From assembly GCF_016863295.1 (NCBI RefSeq), contig NZ_BOOP01000004.1:372001-436000 (forward strand): 64,000 nt of DNA. The letters run 5' to 3'. Origin of the DNA: Planotetraspora phitsanulokensis (GTDB taxonomy: Bacteria; Actinomycetota; Actinomycetes; Streptosporangiales; Streptosporangiaceae). Of this stretch, positions 1-7,303 are shown piece by piece. The notes beneath the pieces were generated by a model that ran no database searches, was not told the origin of the DNA, and was given only the letters and a program-made list of their open reading frames with translations. Both the position numbers and the translations under genes were made by a program. The stretch's first letter is position 1, and each line of letters starts with the position of its first letter.

Positions 1-446
1 CGACCGTCCAGGGCCTGGTGAAGGTCGCCTTCGCCGTCCAGGACCACGACACCGTGCTGCAGCGGCTCGCCGACGAGGTCAGCCCTCGCGTCCTGGCCGC
101 GCCGGCCCGCCTCGACGACGTGAGCCGCCAGCTGGAGGAGTACTTCGCAGGACGCCGGACGCGCTTCGACCTTCCGCTGGACTGGCGGCTGTCGAAGGGA
201 TTCCGGCGTGAGGTGCTGACGCACCTGCGCGACATCGGCTACGGCCGCACCGAGAGCTACGCCCAGGTCGCCGCCGCCGCGGGCAGCCCCCGCGCGGTCC
301 GCGCGGTGGGCACCGCCTGCGCCACCAACCCGCTCCCCGTCGTCGTGCCCTGCCACCGGGTGGTGCGCTCCGACGGCAGCCCGGGGGGCTACGCCGGCGG
401 CCCCGACGCCAAGCTGGCCCTGCTGGCGCTGGAGAGAGCAGCCTGA
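1..446 (+). CDS. ogt: Methylated-DNA--protein-cysteine S-methyltransferase (5' end outside window)
   Basis: Suicide DNA-repair protein that moves the alkyl group from O6-alkylguanine to its own cysteine. The C-terminal domain is complete: the acceptor motif VPCHRVV, preceded by AVGTACATNPLPVVV and followed by the glycine-rich GGYAGG turn. A GTG at 18 is open upstream with no stop, and the codons before it read TVQGLV, which fits the N-terminal domain of the family, so the gene begins before base 1. About 148 codons are visible against a usual 160-180. The protein ends at a TGA after ERAA. Family assignment is firm; I see only the 3' part of the gene and nothing of its promoter. Confidence 0.93.
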   Translation, partial: TVQGLVKVAFAVQDHDTVLQRLADEVSPRVLAAPARLDDVSRQLEEYFAGRRTRFDLPLDWRLSKGFRREVLTHLRDIGYGRTESYAQVAAAAGSPRAVRAVGTACATNPLPVVVPCHRVVRSDGSPGGYAGGPDAKLALLALERAA

Positions 447-457
447 CGAAAACGAAA

Positions 458-488
458 TCGACAAATAGCATGCATTTCCTGCTATAAA
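458..488 (+). promoter_or_regulatory. Putative promoter with inverted repeat in spacer
   Basis: TCGACA (458-463) and TATAAA (483-488) are separated by 19 bp in an AT-rich pocket within GC-rich DNA, pointing at the LLM gene at 588. ATAGCA (465-470) and TGCTAT (480-485) form a 6-bp inverted repeat lying between the two boxes, where a repressor could block polymerase. The 5' leader would be about 95 nt; I found no riboswitch class I recognise in it. Confidence 0.4.
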
Positions 489-587
489 AGTAGACAATCG
501 CAACGCAAGCCCCCTGCCGACGGCCCTCGCGTAACCGCAGGCGGATTCACCGCGATCACGGTCACGCCACCCGTCCGAGGAGAGGGC

Positions 588-1625
588 ATGAACCTGCATC
601 TCGCCGTGGCACTGGACGGCGCCGGCCGGCATCCGGCCGCGTGGCGCGCCCACGAGGCCCGTCCCGACCTGCCGTTCGGCGCCGGACACTGGGCGCGCCT
701 GGTGAAGGAGGCCGAGCAGGGCCTGCTCGACTTCGTCACCTTCGACGACGGGCCCGGGGCCGGACCCGGGCGGCCGAACGGACCCGGACGGTCAGCCGGA
801 TCCGGGGGGTCGGACGGGTCCGGTCATGTCGGCGGCGGATCGGATCCGACGCTGGTCGCGACCCGGCTCGCGCCGCTGTCCTCGAGGATCGGCCTGGTCC
901 CCGCCACCGCCGCGATCCCCGGCCGGCACGGCCATGTCGCCTCCACGATCGCCACGCTCGACCGCCTCAGCCGCGGGCGGGCCGGGTGGAGCCCGAAGGT
1001 CTCAGGGAGTCTCCGAGAGGCGTCCGACGTCGTCGACGCCGTCCGCAGGTCGTGGCACGACTTTCCCGACGGGCCGCCGCCGGTGTTCTCAACGGTCGGC
1101 GGCGTGGCGTCGTACGAGTTCGTGGCACAAAGCTGCGACGTCGTCCACGTGACCCCGCAGGATTGGCTGGACGCCACCATGATCGTGGACGACCTGCGGG
1201 CCGCGGAGAGGGCCGTCGGCCGCACCGGACACCGTTTGAAGATCTTCGCCGATCTCGCGGTCTTCCTCGACGGCTATCCCGGGGTCGCCGCGGGCAGGAA
1301 GGCGCGGCTGGACGACCTCGACGGCGCGGAGTTCACATCGGACGCCCTCGTGTACGCCGGCACTCCCACCGGCCTCGTCGGCCTGATGCTGGACTGGCGC
1401 TCGGCGGGCCTGGACGGCTTTCACCTACACCCCGGCGCGCTCCCGCACGACCTGTCCATGATCGTCCGGGGACTGGTGCCGGAACTGCAGGCCAGGGGCG
1501 TCTTCCGGCACCGGTACGGCGCCGCGGGCCTGCGCGCCCGCCTCGGCCTGCTCCGCCCGGACGGCCGCGAGGGCGACGTCCTGCGACCGCCGCGTCCTGT
1601 CCGTCGGCGCTGGACGATGCCGTGA
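588..1625 (+). CDS. LLM class flavin-dependent oxidoreductase (luciferase-like monooxygenase)
   Basis: A 345-residue luciferase-like TIM-barrel protein of the NtaA/SnaA/DszA-like branch, enzymes that use reduced flavin (FMNH2 or F420H2) on small organic substrates. It opens with MNLHLAVALDGAG, keeps the DFVTFDDG segment, and has LAPLSSRIGLVPATAA and the HGHVASTIATLDRLSRGRAGW block typical of the flavin site. Residues about 60-85 are a low-complexity Gly/Ser/Pro linker (GPGRPNGPGRSAGSGGSDG), an insertion relative to the family. The last 40 residues after GVFRHRY are Arg-rich and probably disordered. The start has a good Shine-Dalgarno (GGAGAGG just upstream). The substrate cannot be told from sequence. 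It stands alone, convergent with the methyltransferase that follows. Confidence 0.85.
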   Translation: MNLHLAVALDGAGRHPAAWRAHEARPDLPFGAGHWARLVKEAEQGLLDFVTFDDGPGAGPGRPNGPGRSAGSGGSDGSGHVGGGSDPTLVATRLAPLSSRIGLVPATAAIPGRHGHVASTIATLDRLSRGRAGWSPKVSGSLREASDVVDAVRRSWHDFPDGPPPVFSTVGGVASYEFVAQSCDVVHVTPQDWLDATMIVDDLRAAERAVGRTGHRLKIFADLAVFLDGYPGVAAGRKARLDDLDGAEFTSDALVYAGTPTGLVGLMLDWRSAGLDGFHLHPGALPHDLSMIVRGLVPELQARGVFRHRYGAAGLRARLGLLRPDGREGDVLRPPRPVRRRWTMP

Positions 1626-1719
1626 CCCCGCGCGTCCCGTCCGGCGAGGTGGGGCGATGCTCGGCGACCCACGCGTCCTATCCCGGCGAGGCTGGAGGAT
1701 GCCCGGCGACCGGCGCGTC

Positions 1720-2397
1720 CTATCCGGCGGCGCGGAACTCGGCCCGCCAGCGACGCTTCGGGGGATCCTCGTCGTCGTGGAACTCGACGATCTCGGCGGG
1801 CTCGAGGCCGTGCCCGGTGAAGGACTCGATGTCGTCCCTGGTCAGCGGCCACGGCATCTCCCCGGCGGGCTCGCCGTCGAGCCTGGCCCTGGCGATCACC
1901 AGGAGCGTGCCGCCGGGCGCCACGAGTGAGGAGACCCGTGCGATGGCGCTCTCTCGGGACCGCCCCGTCAGCACCTGGAGCGTGTAGATCTCGACGACGA
2001 GGTCGAACCCGGCTCGCCACTCGTCCGGCGTCGCCAGCAGGTCGGCTGTGACGTAGCGGACCGGCGACCCGGGGAAGCGGCGGCGTGCTCCCTCGATCGC
2101 GCTCGGCGCCACGTCGAAGGCGGTCACCGCGAAGCCCATCCCGGCGAGGTGCTCGGCGTCGTCCCCGAGGCCGCATCCGACGACCAGGGCCGTACGGCCG
2201 GCGCCGGACAGGCCGCGTGACCCGGCCCAGGCGACGAGGTGCGGGTTGGGCTCACGGTCCGCCCACGGCACCACGGTCTCCCCCCGGTCGGCCGCGGCGT
2301 ACAGCGGTTCGAACCAGCCCGTCGGGTCGCCCTGCTCCACGTAGTGCGCGGCCAGCCGCCGGGCATACGCGCGGGTGTCGTTCATGGGAGAGGTCAT
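1720..2397 (-). CDS. Class I SAM-dependent methyltransferase (TPMT-like)
   Basis: A 225-residue Rossmann methyltransferase. The SAM-binding glycine motif is VVGCGLGDD (residues about 72-80), followed by an acidic turn (AFDVAPSAI) and the VEIYTLQVL segment. The N-terminal block PTGWFEPLYAAADRG followed by PNPHLVAWA resembles thiopurine-S-methyltransferase-like proteins. I start at 2397 (MTSPMNDT) because GGAAGG sits about 9 nt upstream; an in-frame ATG at 2472 would add a stretch with no resemblance to the family. The methyl acceptor is unknown. It follows the DUF421 gene on the same strand after a 94-nt AT-rich gap carrying inverted repeats, so it probably has its own promoter. Confidence 0.85.
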   Translation of the reverse strand: MTSPMNDTRAYARRLAAHYVEQGDPTGWFEPLYAAADRGETVVPWADREPNPHLVAWAGSRGLSGAGRTALVVGCGLGDDAEHLAGMGFAVTAFDVAPSAIEGARRRFPGSPVRYVTADLLATPDEWRAGFDLVVEIYTLQVLTGRSRESAIARVSSLVAPGGTLLVIARARLDGEPAGEMPWPLTRDDIESFTGHGLEPAEIVEFHDDEDPPKRRWRAEFRAAG

Positions 2398-2440
2398 CTC
2401 GATCGTCGCCTTCCATTTCCGCGATGCACGCCATGATTCC

Positions 2441-2485
2441 ATATGTCCACATATCAAGAGCTTTTGTATCAAAATGCGGACATAT
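2441..2485 (-). promoter_or_regulatory. AT-rich operator-like repeats before the methyltransferase
   Basis: ATATGT-CC-ACATAT (2441-2454) is a perfect 6-2-6 palindrome. ATATGTCC (2441-2448) is also matched by its reverse complement GGACATAT at 2478-2485. Three ATATGT half-sites in 45 bp, in DNA far more AT-rich than its surroundings and just upstream of the methyltransferase gene, suggest a repressor site. No regulator can be assigned. Confidence 0.35.
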
Positions 2486-2491
2486 TAGTGA

Positions 2492-3013
2492 TCATTCGCG
2501 CGGAAGGCCGCCGCCCGGTGGCGGCCGTGCGTCCGGATGCGGCAGGACGGACACGGCGCCCTTGGCCTCGAAGATGGCCAGGTGGACTCCGGACGGACCG
2601 GCGTGCCCGTGCTGACGCAGGACGGCGTCGAGGTCGCCCTCGGTGAGCCCGCACCGGCGCAGGTTGCGGCGGTTCACCTGACCGTCGCGGATGAGGATCC
2701 GCAACGGCGGGTCGACCAGGCGGCTGATCACCGGCAGGAGGCGGAGCCTGGTGACGGCCGCGTGGACCGCGAGCAGGGCGACCAGCGCGGCGGCGCCGGT
2801 CAGCCACGAGGCGTCGGTCGCGGTGGCGGTCCGTCCCACCAGGGCGCCGACCGCGACCGCGGCGACCCAGTCGAACGGGGCGAACTCCGCCATGGTCCTG
2901 CGCTCGGTGAGCCGGAACGCCACGGCGGCGGTGAAGAACAACGCCACCGCCTTCACCGCGGCATAGGCGGCACGGTGCCAGTCGCCGATCAGGACGTCGC
3001 CGAAGCTGTCCAA
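2492..3013 (-). CDS. DUF421 domain-containing membrane protein (YetF-like)
   Basis: A 173-residue protein with two or three hydrophobic N-terminal segments (AAYAAVKAVALFFTAAVAF; DWVAAVAVGALVG; WLTGAAALVALLAVHAAV), then a soluble DUF421 domain with the characteristic PPLRILIRDGQVNRRNLRR stretch followed by the LTEGDLDAVLRQHG helix. Members of this family are inner-membrane proteins of unknown biochemical role; YetF of Bacillus is the usual reference. The C-terminal tail HPDARPPPGGG is variable. The gene lies between the dehydrogenase gene (171-nt gap) and the methyltransferase on the same strand. Membership is clear, function is not. Confidence 0.85.
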   Translation of the reverse strand: MDSFGDVLIGDWHRAAYAAVKAVALFFTAAVAFRLTERRTMAEFAPFDWVAAVAVGALVGRTATATDASWLTGAAALVALLAVHAAVTRLRLLPVISRLVDPPLRILIRDGQVNRRNLRRCGLTEGDLDAVLRQHGHAGPSGVHLAIFEAKGAVSVLPHPDARPPPGGGLPRE

Positions 3014-3184
3014 GCCTGGCTCCCCTCAGCCGGCGTGGCGATCGCGCGGCGAACCGGAAGCGGCGCCGCGCACAGGACCGGGCGAGCGAGCACCTCGGAC
3101 GCCCCTCCGGACGATACGCCTCCGCAGGCGGAACGCGGCCGTCCGACATGAACCCGTTCTCCGGAACCGTTCCCGCAACGCCGT

Positions 3185-4159
3185 TCAGGCGACCACGACG
3201 ACCATCTTGCCGCCGGCTTCGCCGGCCTCCATCACCCGATGCGCCTCGCGTATCTCCTCGAAGCGGAACACGCGCGACGGCTTGGCCTTCAGCCGGCCCG
3301 CCGCCACCTGCTCCGCGATCGCCTGGAGCGGCACGTCGGACAGCGGGAAGCCCGGCGTCCCGAACACGAAGCTGGCGAAGAACGTCAGATAGACCCCGCT
3401 CGCCATCTGCGACAGCGGGTCGAAGCCGGCGATGGGATCGAGACCTCCCAGCCAGCCGGCCAGGCAGGCACGTCCGCCCCGGCGCAACATCGCCAGCGAG
3501 TCGAGGATCGTGCTGTTGCCCACGAGGTCCAGCACCGCGTCGATGCGCTTGGCCTCGGCGATCCGCTGGGAGAGTCCTGGCCCTTCGAGCTCTGCGCGGG
3601 CCGCGCCCAGCCCCTCCAGCAGAGCGAAGCGTCCCCGGTCGCGCGTGGTGGCGATGACTTGCACTCCGGCGTCCACCGCGAGGTTGAGCGCGGCCTGGCC
3701 GAAGGCGGAGGTCGCGCCCCGGATGACCAGCGTCTGTCCTTGCGTGATCTCCAGGTTGCGGAACAGGCAGGTCCAGGCGGTGGCGTAGGTCTCCGGGACG
3801 ACGGCGAGCTCGGCCCAGGGCAGATCCGATTCGATGAGCGCCACGTTCGACGCCGGCGCCCGGGTGTATTCCGCGTAGCTGCCGTCGATGGTCCGCCCGA
3901 GGCCCCCCATCAGTGCCGCGACCTTGGCGCCGACGGGAAACTCCCCGCCGGGACAGGCCTTCACCAGCCCGACGCACTCGATGCCGCTGACTCTCGCGGC
4001 CTCGGCCCACTCCCCTCTGCGCATGTGCATCTCGGCGTGATTGAGGCCGAACGCCTTGACCTCGATGACGACCTGACCGGCCAGAGGCTCGGGCTCGGGC
4101 AGTTCCGTGTAGACGAGGCAGTCCGGCCCGCCGAATCTCTCGATGACGATGGCACGCAT
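3185..4159 (-). CDS. Zinc-type alcohol dehydrogenase-like protein / quinone oxidoreductase (MDR)
   Basis: A 324-residue medium-chain dehydrogenase/reductase of the quinone oxidoreductase branch, expected to use NADPH on quinones or enones. The GroES-like N-terminal domain (IVIERFGGPDCLVYTELPEP; KAFGLNHAEMHMRRG) is followed by the cofactor-binding fold with VIRGATSAFGQAALNLAVDAG (about residues 144-164). The cysteine/histidine ligands of the catalytic and structural zinc sites are absent, as usual in this branch. It ends MEAGEAGGKMVVVVA, the standard C-terminus. GAGAGGAGCC precedes the ATG at 4159. It is followed on the same strand by the DUF421 gene. Confidence 0.88.
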   Translation of the reverse strand: MRAIVIERFGGPDCLVYTELPEPEPLAGQVVIEVKAFGLNHAEMHMRRGEWAEAARVSGIECVGLVKACPGGEFPVGAKVAALMGGLGRTIDGSYAEYTRAPASNVALIESDLPWAELAVVPETYATAWTCLFRNLEITQGQTLVIRGATSAFGQAALNLAVDAGVQVIATTRDRGRFALLEGLGAARAELEGPGLSQRIAEAKRIDAVLDLVGNSTILDSLAMLRRGGRACLAGWLGGLDPIAGFDPLSQMASGVYLTFFASFVFGTPGFPLSDVPLQAIAEQVAAGRLKAKPSRVFRFEEIREAHRVMEAGEAGGKMVVVVA

Positions 4160-4242
4160 CTCGGCTCCTCTCGATGGTCAGAGGTCGAGGGCGAGACCGA
4201 CCGCCGTCCAGGAGGCGGCGGACCACTGCCGGACGCCCCGGA

Positions 4243-4764
4243 TCAGCCGTCCGGCGCCTGACGTGCCCGCTGGTAGTGCCGCCTGGCCTTCATCCTGTTC
4301 CCGCAGACGGCCATCGAGCACCAGCGGGCCTGGTTGGTCTTGCTGCGGTCGAACAGGAAGAGACGGCACTCGTCGTTGGCGCACGGCCTGAGCCGCCCCG
4401 GCTTCGTCCCTTCCAGAGCGCTCCAGGACAGCACGGCTCTGACCGCCGACGCGCGCTCCGCCGGTGCGTCGAGGCGCCACTCCACCCCGTGCTCCGACAC
4501 GACCGGACGGTAGGCGACCCCTTCGAGGAACGGCGCAAGGACGGTCGGCGGCCGCTCACCGCGCACGACAGCCTGAATCGCGTCCCGCGCCTGCCGCGCG
4601 GCGTCCCAGTCGGCCGGCGAGCCGGACCCTCCTCGTTCCCCGAGCCACACGCGGGCCTCTTCGGCGTCGCTCAGCCGGTCCTGGACGACGCCGTCGACGA
4701 ACGGTGTGGTGTTGAGCAGATCTAAGAGCGCGTCCTCGTCCGCTCGCGTCGTCGGCACCAGCAT
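4243..4764 (-). CDS. CGNR zinc-finger / ABATE-domain protein
   Basis: A 173-residue protein with an N-terminal ABATE-type domain (about residues 5-110) and a C-terminal CGNR zinc finger: CANDECRLFLFDRSKTNQ, then RWCSMAVCGNRMKARRHYQR, with four cysteines spaced to bind zinc. Such proteins are regarded as putative DNA-binding regulators. I start at 4764 (MLVPTTRADED), where GAGAGG precedes the ATG; a longer frame to 4848 would run across the divergent promoter and past the hydrolase start. It is divergent from the alpha/beta hydrolase, and the shared 82-bp gap contains a direct repeat, so it may regulate that gene. Confidence 0.82.
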   Translation of the reverse strand: MLVPTTRADEDALLDLLNTTPFVDGVVQDRLSDAEEARVWLGERGGSGSPADWDAARQARDAIQAVVRGERPPTVLAPFLEGVAYRPVVSEHGVEWRLDAPAERASAVRAVLSWSALEGTKPGRLRPCANDECRLFLFDRSKTNQARWCSMAVCGNRMKARRHYQRARQAPDG

Positions 4765-4778
4765 CCCTAACCTCTCTT

Positions 4779-4808
4779 CTCCATTTGACAGGTTACACCT
4801 CCACTTGA
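4779..4808. promoter_or_regulatory. Direct repeat in CGNR/hydrolase divergent promoter region
   Basis: CTCCATTTGA (4779-4788) and CTCCACTTGA (4799-4808) are 10-bp direct repeats (one difference) spaced exactly 20 bp, about two helical turns. They lie between the divergent CGNR-protein and hydrolase genes. TTGACA at 4785-4790 overlaps the first copy but I see no convincing -10 at 16-18 bp. This is a candidate operator. Confidence 0.35.
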
Positions 4809-4846
4809 TTTGCTCTAACCGTATAAACCGCTCAAGGGGGTTAGCC

Positions 4847-5716
4847 ATGAACGTTCATCACCGTTACGCCACCGTGGAGGGGCGTCGGATTTTCTACCGC
4901 GAGGCCGGACCGGCGGACGCACCGGTGCTCGTCCTGCTGCACGGCTTTCCGACCAGCTCGTTCATGTTCCGCGGCCTCATCCCGGCCCTGGCGGACCGCT
5001 ACCACGTCATCGCCCCCGACTACCTGGGCTTCGGGCTGTCCGACGCGCCGTCCGCCGACGAGTTCGACTACACCTTCGACGCGCTCGCCGGATTGACCGA
5101 GGGCCTGCTGAGCCAGCTGGGGGTCTCCCGCTACGCCGTCTACGTCCAGGACTACGGCGCCCCCGTCGGATGGCGGCTCGCCCTGAACCGGCCTGACGCG
5201 ATCACGGCGATCATCACCCAGAACGGCAACGCCTACGAGGCGGGCTTCGTCCCGAGCTTCTGGGAGACCGTCTGGGCCTACCACCGGGAGCAGACGCCGG
5301 AAACCGAGGCGGCCATCAGCCAGGCCCTCACCCTCGATGCGATCAAGTGGCAGTACCTCACCGGCGTGCCGGACGAGACCGTCGTCAGCCCGGACACCTG
5401 GCATCACGACTTCGCTCTGGTCTCGCGGCCCGGCAACGACCGCGTACAACTAGCCCTTTTCCTCGATTACGCGACCAATCCCCCGCTCTACCCGCGCCTG
5501 CACGAATACCTCCGGGCGCGGCAGACACCTCTGCTCGCCGTCTGGGGCCAGGGCGACGAGATCTTCGGCCCAGCGGGCGCCCGGGCCTTCGCCGACGATC
5601 TGCCCGACGCCCGGATCCACCTCCTCGAGGGCGGTCACTTCCTCCTCGAGAGCGCCCTCGACGAGGTCGCCGCGCTGATCAGGGCATTTCTCGACGAGGT
5701 GCTCCCGCGCCGCTGA
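4847..5716 (+). CDS. Alpha/beta hydrolase, haloalkane dehalogenase / epoxide hydrolase type
   Basis: A 289-residue alpha/beta-fold hydrolase. The nucleophile elbow reads VQDYGAPVG (about residues 101-109), so the nucleophile is Asp and not Ser. That puts it with haloalkane dehalogenases and epoxide hydrolases, which form an alkyl-enzyme ester. The oxyanion motif is HGFPTSS, the acid region is near WGQGDEIFGP and the catalytic His is in LEGGHFLLES. I start at 4847 (MNVHHRYATVEGRRIFYREAG), where AAGGGGG lies 6 nt upstream. The 3' end overlaps the convergent DUF998 gene by 38 nt. Substrate is unknown; the divergent CGNR regulator is the obvious candidate controller. Confidence 0.88.
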   Translation: MNVHHRYATVEGRRIFYREAGPADAPVLVLLHGFPTSSFMFRGLIPALADRYHVIAPDYLGFGLSDAPSADEFDYTFDALAGLTEGLLSQLGVSRYAVYVQDYGAPVGWRLALNRPDAITAIITQNGNAYEAGFVPSFWETVWAYHREQTPETEAAISQALTLDAIKWQYLTGVPDETVVSPDTWHHDFALVSRPGNDRVQLALFLDYATNPPLYPRLHEYLRARQTPLLAVWGQGDEIFGPAGARAFADDLPDARIHLLEGGHFLLESALDEVAALIRAFLDEVLPRR

Positions 5717-6374
5717 CCCCTGCCTCGCGCATCAGCAGGGCCGCCACCGCGGTGGTCCAGGCGAAGGCGATCACGATCGCGACCGCCAGTCGCACGCTCA
5801 GCCCGTCCTGGCCCGGCCAGATGGAAAGGACGAGAGCGGTGCCTGCGGTCATCGCGCTGTAGGCCGCCCACCCCCGCCGTCCGAGCAGGGCGAACCGGCG
5901 GACGAACACGAAGCCGGCCGCCACCAGCGCCGTGAAGGCGACGGGGGGTGCGACGGCGTGCACCATGGCGTGCCAGCTCAGGTGATCGGGCATCCCGGAA
6001 GGCGCTCCAGGGGGAAAGCCGAGGGCGGGGTCCGTCACGAAGACCCCGCCCGCGACCAGCCCGATGCCGTAGACGCCGACCAGCGGCGGCGCCCACGTCC
6101 CGGCAGGCCCCGGGTGAAGCACGCGCCGCAGGCCGACGGCGAAGGCGAGGGAGAGCAGGCCGGCGACGACGAAGTCGGCCATCTGCACCCATCCCAGCGA
6201 TCCGAGGCTGAGCAGGCTGATCGGATGGCGGCTGAGGTCGAACCCGTCCCGGGTGAGCACCTGTGCCGCCACCACGCCGACGTACACGGGACCTGCGGCG
6301 ACGCCACAGGCCAGCAATGCGCGGGTCGTCCCGGACGCCTGGCTCCGGGCGGCGGCGTGCGCCTGCGTGGTCAT
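5679..6374 (-). CDS. DUF998 domain-containing membrane protein
   Basis: A 231-residue integral membrane protein with about six hydrophobic segments and the DUF998 hallmarks LSRHPISLLSLGSLGWVQM and MPDHLSWHAMVHAVAPPVAF. It is the last gene of an ArsR-SRPBCC-DUF998 unit: its ATG at 6374 overlaps the SRPBCC stop by 4 nt (ATGA), so translation is probably coupled. The biochemical role of DUF998 proteins is not established. Its 3' end runs 38 nt into the convergent hydrolase gene. Confidence 0.88.
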   Translation of the reverse strand: MTTQAHAAARSQASGTTRALLACGVAAGPVYVGVVAAQVLTRDGFDLSRHPISLLSLGSLGWVQMADFVVAGLLSLAFAVGLRRVLHPGPAGTWAPPLVGVYGIGLVAGGVFVTDPALGFPPGAPSGMPDHLSWHAMVHAVAPPVAFTALVAAGFVFVRRFALLGRRGWAAYSAMTAGTALVLSIWPGQDGLSVRLAVAIVIAFAWTTAVAALLMREAGVSGAGAPRREMP

Positions 6375-6928
6375 CGGCCGGCCTCCTGGACTCCGTCCGG
6401 TGTCACTGCGCCGTTCCCGGCGGCACTGCTCCCGGCGGCACTGTTTCCGGCGGCCTCGAGCAGCGCCCTGAGCTCGCCGAGCTGGGCGCTCCAGCCGCCG
6501 CCCGCGCCGGGGATCTCACCCCCGACCTGCGCGGCCACCCGGGGAGCGTCGGTGACATCGTGGATCACGGTCAGCTTCGTGACGCCGGACTCACCCGGCT
6601 CGATCTCGTAGGTCAGGCGGGTGACCGGCTCGGCCGACGTCTCCGCGTCCCAGACCGGGTGCCACGTCTGCACGAGCCGTCGCGGCGGATCCACCTCGAT
6701 GACCGTGCCCTCGACGGCCACGTCCGGCGACCCCATCGCCTTCATCTCGGCGCTGGCGAGCGCCTTGTACGTCCCGCCCGGACGCAGCTCGTACTCCACC
6801 GGCGTCCGATATCCGTACCTCTCGGCCCACTCGGGCCTGGTGATCGCCTCCCAGATCGCCTCGGGCGTGGCCCTGATCGACACCTGGTGAACCTGAACAG
6901 TGCGCGTGCCGTCCGTCGTACCGGCCAT
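6371..6928 (-). CDS. SRPBCC (AHSA1-like) protein
   Basis: A 185-residue START/Bet v1-like protein. Recognisable blocks are VSIRATPEAIWEAITRPEWAE at the N-terminus, GGTYKALASAEMKAMG, and the LTYEIEPGESGVTKLTVIHD strand pair of the AHSA1 type. The Ser/Ala-rich C-terminus (AAGNSAAGSSAAGNG) is probably disordered. I start at 6928 (MAGTTDG), 2 nt after the ArsR stop, with GGAGGAATAGCC as ribosome site. ArsR plus SRPBCC pairs are common in actinobacteria; the ArsR protein is assumed to control the pair. The ligand is unknown. Confidence 0.87.
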   Translation of the reverse strand: MAGTTDGTRTVQVHQVSIRATPEAIWEAITRPEWAERYGYRTPVEYELRPGGTYKALASAEMKAMGSPDVAVEGTVIEVDPPRRLVQTWHPVWDAETSAEPVTRLTYEIEPGESGVTKLTVIHDVTDAPRVAAQVGGEIPGAGGGWSAQLGELRALLEAAGNSAAGSSAAGNGAVTPDGVQEAGR

Positions 6929-6930
6929 GG

Positions 6931-7245
6931 CTATTCCTCCAGCTCGGCTTTGAGATCGGCGAGCGCCGACGCGTGACGCTCGGTGTACTTGTCGATCCAC
7001 CGGTCGTGAATGAGCCGGATCGGCACGGGATTGAGGAAGTGCAGCTTCTCCCGGCCGGACCGGCGCGTCACCACCAGGCCCGCCTCTTCGAGCACACGCA
7101 GGTGCTTCATGACACCGAAGCGGCTCATCTCCAGCTCGGACTCCAGCTCGGTGAGCGTACGGCCGTCACGCGCGAAGAGCAGGTCGAGCAGGAAACGCCG
7201 GGTCGGGTCCGCGAGCGCCTTGAACACGCGATCGTCATCGGGCAC
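6931..7245 (-). CDS. ArsR family winged-helix transcriptional regulator
   Basis: A 104-residue (or 111-residue) winged-helix repressor: VFKALADPTRRFLLDLLF opens the domain, LTELESELEMSRFGVMKHLRVLEEAGLV is the recognition helix-turn-helix, and VTRRSGREKLHFLNP is the wing. No clustered Cys metal site is visible, as in the subgroup paired with SRPBCC proteins. The start is decided by the promoter: TTGACA and TATTTT place the transcript start at the GTG at 7245, giving a leaderless mRNA; the ATG at 7266 lies inside the promoter spacer and has no ribosome site. It heads the ArsR-SRPBCC-DUF998 operon and is probably autoregulated through the palindrome in its promoter. Confidence 0.85.
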   Translation of the reverse strand: MPDDDRVFKALADPTRRFLLDLLFARDGRTLTELESELEMSRFGVMKHLRVLEEAGLVVTRRSGREKLHFLNPVPIRLIHDRWIDKYTERHASALADLKAELEE

Positions 7246-7251
7246 GGCCTC

Positions 7252-7281
7252 AAAATAGGTGACCATTTGGTCACATGTCAA
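7252..7281 (-). promoter_or_regulatory. ArsR operon promoter with operator in the spacer
   Basis: Reading leftward: TTGACA (7281-7276), an 18-bp spacer, TATTTT (7257-7252), then 6 nt and the GTG at 7245. The spacer holds GTGACCA-TT-TGGTCAC (7259-7274), a perfect 7-bp inverted repeat with a 2-bp centre, ideally placed for a dimeric ArsR repressor to occlude polymerase. Both hexamers match the sigma-70-like consensus well. Confidence 0.75.
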
Positions 7282-7303
7282 TCCTGCCAGAGGCTCCCCC
7301 CGC

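Noticed and set aside
489-587. SAM, cobalamin or TPP riboswitch in the LLM leader
   Set aside because: I could not find the conserved boxes of any of these classes, such as the B12 box or the TPP CTGAGA motif.
2305-2320. tRNA T-loop-like sequence (GGTTCGAACC)
   Set aside because: It lies inside the methyltransferase coding sequence, and no cloverleaf can be drawn around it.
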